Made by a program: the position numbers and the translations under genes
Part shown: one piece after another, positions 62,496-64,000 of the stretch
How the letters are laid out: every line of letters starts with the position of its first letter
Numbering within the stretch: the first letter of the stretch is position 1
Source: Porphyrobacter sp. IPPAS B-1204
GTDB taxonomy: Bacteria > Pseudomonadota > Alphaproteobacteria > Sphingomonadales > Sphingomonadaceae
DNA: 64,000 nucleotides
Direction of reading: 5' to 3'
Assembly: GCA_003724185.1 (NCBI GenBank)
Contig: RHGM01000001.1
Location: 1,131,001-1,195,000, forward strand
Notes under the pieces: model-generated
What the model saw: the letters and a program-made list of their open reading frames with translations, nothing else
What the model was told of the DNA's origin: nothing
Databases searched by the model: none

Positions 62496-64000
62496 ATGAA
62501 CATGATGAGCTTGCAGGATCGTCGCGAGGAACAGGCCGTTCCCGACTTCGTGCGCCAGATCAGGTTGGAAGACAGCTACGAACAGTATGACCCGGCTGAC
62601 GCTGCCCCCGCCGCACCGGGGCGCGTGACCTTGCTCGAACGCATGGGCTGGTTCCGCAACCTGTCGCTCTCCGGCAAGATCAACGCGATTTTCGGCACCT
62701 TCCTCAGCGTTGGTCTGCTGATGGTGCTGGTGATGGGTCTTGGCCTTGGCGAGCTGTGGAACCGTTACAATTCAACCGCCCGGGTGCAGGAAGCGCTGAT
62801 TGCGGCGGGACAGTTGCAATCGAGCGCGGGCGAGCTGCGTTACCATTCCGTCCGCGTGCTGTATGATCGCAGCACCGATCTGCGCGCCGCCCAGCGCGAC
62901 GGGGAAAGCACCGTGACAACGCAGGTCGCTGCGATCGAGGCGGCAATCACCAAGGACGCCCCCGAATTCGCGCCGCGCGTGACTGCGGTGCGCGAGGAGC
63001 TTGCCACCTTCAAGTCGACCTTCGATCGCGCCGGCGAAACCGTGCGCGGCGGCGGTGATGCCAATGCGGCCGCCGAAGCGGTCTCTGCCAAAGGCAGCGC
63101 GCTGATGGCAGCCAGCGGCAGGCTCGCCGCTGACCTCGCCGCCCGCGGCGAAGCGCAGGAGGCCACCGGTATCGATTATTTCTTCGACATGATCCTGATC
63201 CTCGCCGTGCTTGCGGTTGTCGGCGGGGCCGTGCTGCTGCTGGGGCTGGCCTATCTGTCGCGCGATTTCTCACGCAAGATCATGGAGATCACCGACGCCA
63301 TGACCCGGCTGGCCGACGGCGACCGCAACTTTGCCATCGACGGCGAGGACCGCAAGGACGAGATCGGCGCGATGGTGCGCGCACTCGATCTGTTCAAGCG
63401 GGCGAGCAAGCGGCTGGAAACCTGGGCGCGCGAGCGCTCGGAAAAGGCCGAACAGGAACTGCAATTGCAGCAGGAACGCGAGCGCGAGCGGCTTGAAGCC
63501 GAAGCCAAGCGTGCTGCCCTGCTCGACGATGTGGCGCGTCAGTTCGAACGGACCGTTGGCGATGTGGTGAGCGGCGTGGCCGCGGCATCCAGCCAGCTTC
63601 ACACAACCGCCAGCCGAATGGCGACCAGCGCCGAAGAAGCCAGCCGCCGGACCGGCGAAGTGGCCGCCTCAATGGAAGAGGCCAACGCCGGCGCCACGGC
63701 AGCAGCCGCCGCCAGCGACGAATTCGCGCTGTCGATCAGCGAAATCAGCCGTCAGGCCGCATCCTCCAGCGAACTCGCCCGGCTGGCGACAGTCGCCACC
63801 GGAGAGGCGGACGAGACGATCTCTGCCCTTGCGGCATCGGCTGAGGAAGTTGGCCAGATCGTGGAACTGATCCAGACCATCGCCCAGCGCACCAACCTGC
63901 TTGCGCTCAACGCCAGCATCGAAGCGGCCCGCGGCGGCGAAGCGGGCCGCGGCTTTGCGGTGGTCGCCAGCGAGGTCAAGGAATTGGCGATGCAGACGAG
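62496..64000 (+). CDS. Methyl-accepting chemotaxis protein 2 (3' end outside window)
   Basis: The frame starts at ATG 62496 (alternatives 62502, 62505), preceded by GGGGAA, and is open to the right edge, 501 complete codons. TM1 about 58-85, periplasmic helical domain, TM2 about 228-253, HAMP, then the signalling domain up to just past the tip motif ([15 protein letters not shown] near 467). It is a tandem paralogue of receptor 1, most alike in the signalling half, which suggests duplication followed by divergence of the periplasmic part. Ligand unknown; completeness cannot be judged. Confidence 0.92.
   Translation, partial: MNMMSLQDRREEQAVPDFVRQIRLEDSYEQYDPADAAPAAPGRVTLLERMGWFRNLSLSGKINAIFGTFLSVGLLMVLVMGLGLGELWNRYNSTARVQEALIAAGQLQSSAGELRYHSVRVLYDRSTDLRAAQRDGESTVTTQVAAIEAAITKDAPEFAPRVTAVREELATFKSTFDRAGETVRGGGDANAAAEAVSAKGSALMAASGRLAADLAARGEAQEATGIDYFFDMILILAVLAVVGGAVLLLGLAYLSRDFSRKIMEITDAMTRLADGDRNFAIDGEDRKDEIGAMVRALDLFKRASKRLETWARERSEKAEQELQLQQERERERLEAEAKRAALLDDVARQFERTVGDVVSGVAAASSQLHTTASRMATSAEEASRRTGEVAASMEEANAGATAAAAASDEFALSISEISRQAASSSELARLATVATGEADETISALAASAEEVGQIVELIQTIAQRTNLLALNASIEAARGGEAGRGFAVVASEVKELAMQT

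Noticed and set aside
1..64000. CRISPR array, transposase, prophage, toxin-antitoxin or restriction genes
   Set aside because: No regularly spaced repeats and no recognisable proteins of these classes were found in the window.

Overview
The window is one stretch of high-GC, gene-dense bacterial chromosome. Family content points to an alphaproteobacterium of the order Sphingomonadales, most likely near Erythrobacter/Porphyrobacter: three TonB-dependent receptors with the repertoire of that group, a DUF1465/RcdA-type protein, TTAA-N7-TTAA-like (CtrA-type) boxes, a RodZ-like protein, a TPR/SPOR cell-envelope pair and a compact Che operon. The taxonomic call is inference from gene families, not from a marker search.

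Layout. 1-3 kb: a truncated unknown gene, bacterioferritin (bfr) and its ferredoxin (bfd), then a DUF418 membrane protein. 3-7.2 kb: a cell-envelope/partition block consisting of a Sel1-SPOR protein broken by one base in a G8 tract, a ParA-type ATPase, an acidic ribbon-helix-helix protein and a TPR-SPOR protein closed by a strong terminator. 7.5-9.8 kb: pyrB followed by a dihydroorotase homologue that has lost its metal-binding residues. 9.9-15.5 kb: sppA, tRNA-Val(CAC), a secreted M14 carboxypeptidase and a membrane protein. 15.5-22.9 kb: a leftward iron operon (haem/haemoglobin-type receptor, DUF6607, PKHD dioxygenase) behind a Fur-like box, then a TetR regulator divergent from a second TonB receptor with a 24-bp palindrome between them. 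23-33.8 kb: housekeeping genes (serS, surE, a RCK potassium channel, rimO, an L,D-transpeptidase, tilS, cpoB, rodZ-like). 34-42 kb: ptsP, two DUF465 proteins, rcdA-like, glpK, a metallo-beta-lactamase-fold protein and nadA. 42-53.5 kb: mixed metabolism and transport (a DUF6680-like gene that looks acquired, EamA and MFS and MATE transporters, an Old Yellow Enzyme, lipB, an ArsC-like reductase, a FecA-like receptor, an orphan molybdenum-hydroxylase small subunit, a class II aldolase).

53.6 kb to the right edge is a single rightward chemotaxis operon, cheA-cheW-cheY-cheB-cheR, followed by a GGDEF-EAL protein and two tandem chemoreceptors, the second cut by the window edge. Several junctions are 4-base stop/start overlaps. 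CheA is unusual: it has two CheW-like domains and a C-terminal receiver-like domain without a recognisable phospho-acceptor. The GGDEF-EAL gene is translationally coupled to the first chemoreceptor, which suggests chemosensing is tied to cyclic-di-GMP here. No flagellar or pilus genes are in the window, so the output is unknown.

The most interesting points are the ParA/RHH pair flanked by two SPOR proteins with a CtrA-like box and a hairpin over the ParA ribosome binding site; the G8-tract frameshift; the hybrid CheA and its c-di-GMP partner; the DUF6607-containing iron operon; and a 21-bp operator shared (19 of 21 bases) by bfd and the haem-type receptor.
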